Source: UBA3210 sp963653535
GTDB taxonomy: Bacteria; Bacillota_I; Bacilli_A; RFN20; CAG-449
Direction: 5' to 3'
Length of the DNA stretch: 15,557 nt
Assembly (NCBI GenBank): GCA_963653535.1
Contig: CAVJWU010000033.1
Location: 1 to 15,557, forward strand
Below are positions 14,041-15,557 of this stretch, piece by piece (position 1 is the first letter of the stretch; each line of letters starts with the position of its first letter). A program made the position numbers and the translations under genes. The notes beneath the pieces are model-generated. The model was given only the letters and a program-made list of their open reading frames with translations, was not told where the DNA came from and made no database searches.

Positions 14041-14112
14041 GTTTATTTTATCTCGTAACGATAATTCTTTTATCTTAAAATTAAAAATTGTAAAATATTT
14101 TTGAGGTTTATT

Positions 14113-14214
14113 ATGGAATTTAAAGAACATTTAAAAAAATATCTAAGTGAAGAAGAAATAAATAAATTAATCGACCCGTTTTTAGGATTTAACACTACAT
14201 TTTTCAAGGAATAA
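14113..14214 (+). pseudogene. 33-codon ORF, probably the 5' remnant of a gene cut by the IS element
   Basis: Reads MEFKEHLKKYLSEEEINKL followed by IDPFLGFNTTFFKE and a stop. It has a good start context (TTGAGG 6 nt before the ATG), and the first 22 or so residues look like the charged, helical beginning of a normal cytoplasmic protein. The last ten are Phe/Thr-rich and out of keeping, and an IS1634-type element starts soon after. The simplest reading is that the insertion replaced the rest of the gene, with the final codons contributed by the IS end. I cannot name the parent gene with confidence. It could instead be a genuine small protein. Confidence 0.5.
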
Positions 14215-14230
14215 GAATATTTTTGGCAAA

Positions 14231-14256
14231 TTAATAATATATAAATATATTATTAA
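14231..14256. repeat. Perfect AT-only palindrome upstream of the transposase promoter
   Basis: TTAATAATATA (14231-14241) and TATATTATTAA (14246-14256) are exact inverse complements around a TAAA loop. It sits between the truncated ORF and the transposase promoter, where a hairpin could hinder transcription entering from outside, or be part of the IS end. Confidence 0.65.
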
Positions 14257-14261
14257 AAATG

Positions 14262-14290
14262 TTGAAAATATTTTTTTATTGTCTTATAAT
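14262..14290 (+). promoter_or_regulatory. Transposase promoter
   Basis: TTGAAA (14262-14267), 17-bp spacer, perfect TATAAT (14285-14290), leaving a leader of about 33 nt before the start codon. Confidence 0.88.
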
Positions 14291-14329
14291 ATATAGTGTT
14301 AAGGTGTTATTATACTTTGAGGTGATTTT

Positions 14330-15557
14330 ATGAGATATTTTTTAAAGAAAACTACTCCTTCTAAAAAAGGTTTATATTTACAAATTTATCAATCTTGTTA
14401 TGTCCCTGGTAAGGGTGGAAGAAACAAATCTTTTAAAGCTATTGGATATTATGATGACTTAGTTGCTAATGGTATAAAAGATCCTATTAGTTATGTAAAG
14501 AAATTAGTTGATGAATTAAATGAAAATGTTAAAGAAACAAATATTAAAAAGATTGGTGATACTTCCTTTAAAAAGAATATTGGATATTTCTTATTAAAAT
14601 CTATGTGGAATTACTTAGAACTTGATAAAGATTATGATTTAATGACATCTAATAAAAACTTCCACTTTGATATGTCTAGTTTTATTCAATCAATGATTTA
14701 TGCTCAAGTTGTTAATCCTGGTTCTAAACACAATGCTTTTGAAAATGTTATGCCTAACATTTATGGGATAGAATCTTTTTCTTATAATCAAATACTAGAT
14801 GCGATTAATTACATTGGTTCTGATTATCAAAAATTCATTGAAGTTATGAATCATCATATTGATTTGAAATTCCCTAGAAAAATTAAAAAAGCTTATTTCG
14901 ATTGTACTAATTACTATTTTGAAATTGATTTACCTAAAGATGATAGACAAAAAGGTCCTTCTAAAGAAGAAAGACATCTTCCTATTATTGGTCAAGCTTT
15001 ATTATTAGATGAACAACAAATACCTTTAGGAATGTCACTTTATCCCGGAAACCAATCAGAAAAACCTGAAATTAGAAAATCTATTGAAGATTTAAAATCT
15101 AGATTTAATATTAATTCAAAAATAGTACAAGTGGCTGATAAAGGCTTAAACTGCGCTAGAAACATTTATGCTGCAGTTAAAGAAGCTAATGATGGATACA
15201 TCTTTTCTAAATCAGTTCATGGTAAGAATCTAAGTGCCGAAGAAAAGAAATGGGTTTTATTAGATAACGAACAAAATAAATGGACAAATGTATTAGATAA
15301 AAGTGGCAAACTAATATACAAATATAAAGAATGCATTGATGTATATGAGTATAAATTCGTAGACGAAAATAACAATGAAATTAAATTTAAAGTCAAAGAA
15401 AAAAGAGTTGTTTCATATAATCCTTGCTTAGCAAGAAAGCAAATCGCTCAAATACAAAAACAAGTTGATAATGCCGCTAAACTAACTACTATAAAACAAA
15501 ACATGAAAGAAGAATATGGAGATTCTATTAAATATGTTAATTTTGTCTCTTGTGATA
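14330..15557 (+). CDS. IS1634-family-type DDE transposase, 3' end cut off by window edge
   Basis: At least 409 residues, open to the window edge. The N-terminus (1-60) has the pattern common in this family, with a short first strand (YLQIYQSCYVPGKGGRNKSFKAIGYYDDL). The RNase-H-like core shows the first acidic residue in AYFDCTNYYFEI (D191) and the second in VQVADKGLNCARN (D270), with ALLLDEQQIPLGMSLYPGNQSEKPE between. The catalytic Glu is expected downstream, probably outside the window. The protein would excise and insert its own element. Start: GAGGTGA about 5 nt before the ATG. Codon use is as AT-rich as the host genes, so transfer between related organisms is likely. No frameshift or stop interrupts the visible part. 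Confidence 0.92.
   Translation, partial: MRYFLKKTTPSKKGLYLQIYQSCYVPGKGGRNKSFKAIGYYDDLVANGIKDPISYVKKLVDELNENVKETNIKKIGDTSFKKNIGYFLLKSMWNYLELDKDYDLMTSNKNFHFDMSSFIQSMIYAQVVNPGSKHNAFENVMPNIYGIESFSYNQILDAINYIGSDYQKFIEVMNHHIDLKFPRKIKKAYFDCTNYYFEIDLPKDDRQKGPSKEERHLPIIGQALLLDEQQIPLGMSLYPGNQSEKPEIRKSIEDLKSRFNINSKIVQVADKGLNCARNIYAAVKEANDGYIFSKSVHGKNLSAEEKKWVLLDNEQNKWTNVLDKSGKLIYKYKECIDVYEYKFVDENNNEIKFKVKEKRVVSYNPCLARKQIAQIQKQVDNAAKLTTIKQNMKEEYGDSIKYVNFVSCD

Larger units (their letters stand above)
14215..15557 (+). mobile_element. Left part of an IS1634-type insertion sequence, right end outside the window
   Basis: Assigned from the transposase at 14330 with its own promoter and the interrupted ORF upstream. 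The left border is uncertain: it could lie anywhere from about 14180 to 14230, because the right inverted repeat and target duplication are not visible. Confidence 0.7.

Noticed and set aside
13903..14130. 75-aa minus-strand ORF
   Set aside because: It runs through the tRNA-Gln gene and its promoter; the GHGQAVSHLSLKQVSVGSN stretch is translated tRNA.
1..15557. CRISPR arrays, toxin-antitoxin or phage-defence systems
   Set aside because: No regularly spaced repeats and no recognisable defence or toxin genes in any of the genes read.

Overview
The window looks like chromosomal DNA from a low-GC Firmicute of the Bacilli/Erysipelotrichia/Mollicutes-adjacent type, probably an uncultured gut lineage. 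This is inferred from strong AT bias, TTA/AAA/GAA-rich codon use, GGAGG Shine-Dalgarno sites, a T-box leader, an FMN riboswitch, tRNA genes with encoded CCA, a ComEA/ComEC pair and an IS1634-type transposase. Trp is read from TGG. No gene here ends in TGA, and no TGA is needed as a sense codon, so the standard code fits.

Layout. 1-2241 (minus): greA, then comEA and a divergent, edge-truncated comEC; a hairpin between greA and comEA buries the comEA ribosome binding site. 2473-3003 (plus): an unrecognised four-helix membrane protein with its own terminator. 3333-3409 (minus): tRNA-Arg(UCU). 3522-6384 (minus): alaS followed after 1 nt by a DUF1292 (YrzB-like) gene, controlled by an Ala-type T-box leader (6408-6606). 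6687-8055 (plus): a tight three-gene unit of a DUF1294 membrane protein, a 74-aa membrane protein and an aldo/keto reductase, convergent with ribU and sharing a bidirectional terminator.

8070-9146 (minus): a RibU-like riboflavin ECF S-component under an FMN riboswitch with a classical terminator. 9172-10131 (minus): a second aldo/keto reductase, divergent from a TetR-family regulator and an HdeD/DUF308-like membrane protein (10426-11568). 11580-13774 (minus): a one-piece Wzz/BY-kinase-like protein with a tyrosine-cluster tail, followed by a xylose-isomerase-like TIM-barrel protein. 13926-14000 (minus): tRNA-Gln(CUG). 14113-15557 (plus): a short broken-looking ORF, then the left part of an IS1634-type element that runs off the right edge.

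Most of the window is ordinary housekeeping and accessory sequence. The points most worth a second look are the non-canonical P-loop and arginine motif of the BY-kinase-like protein, the hairpin over the comEA ribosome binding site, the degenerate ComEC signature, the N-terminal extension of RibU, and the IS junction. I did not find convincing evidence of a wholly new multi-gene system.
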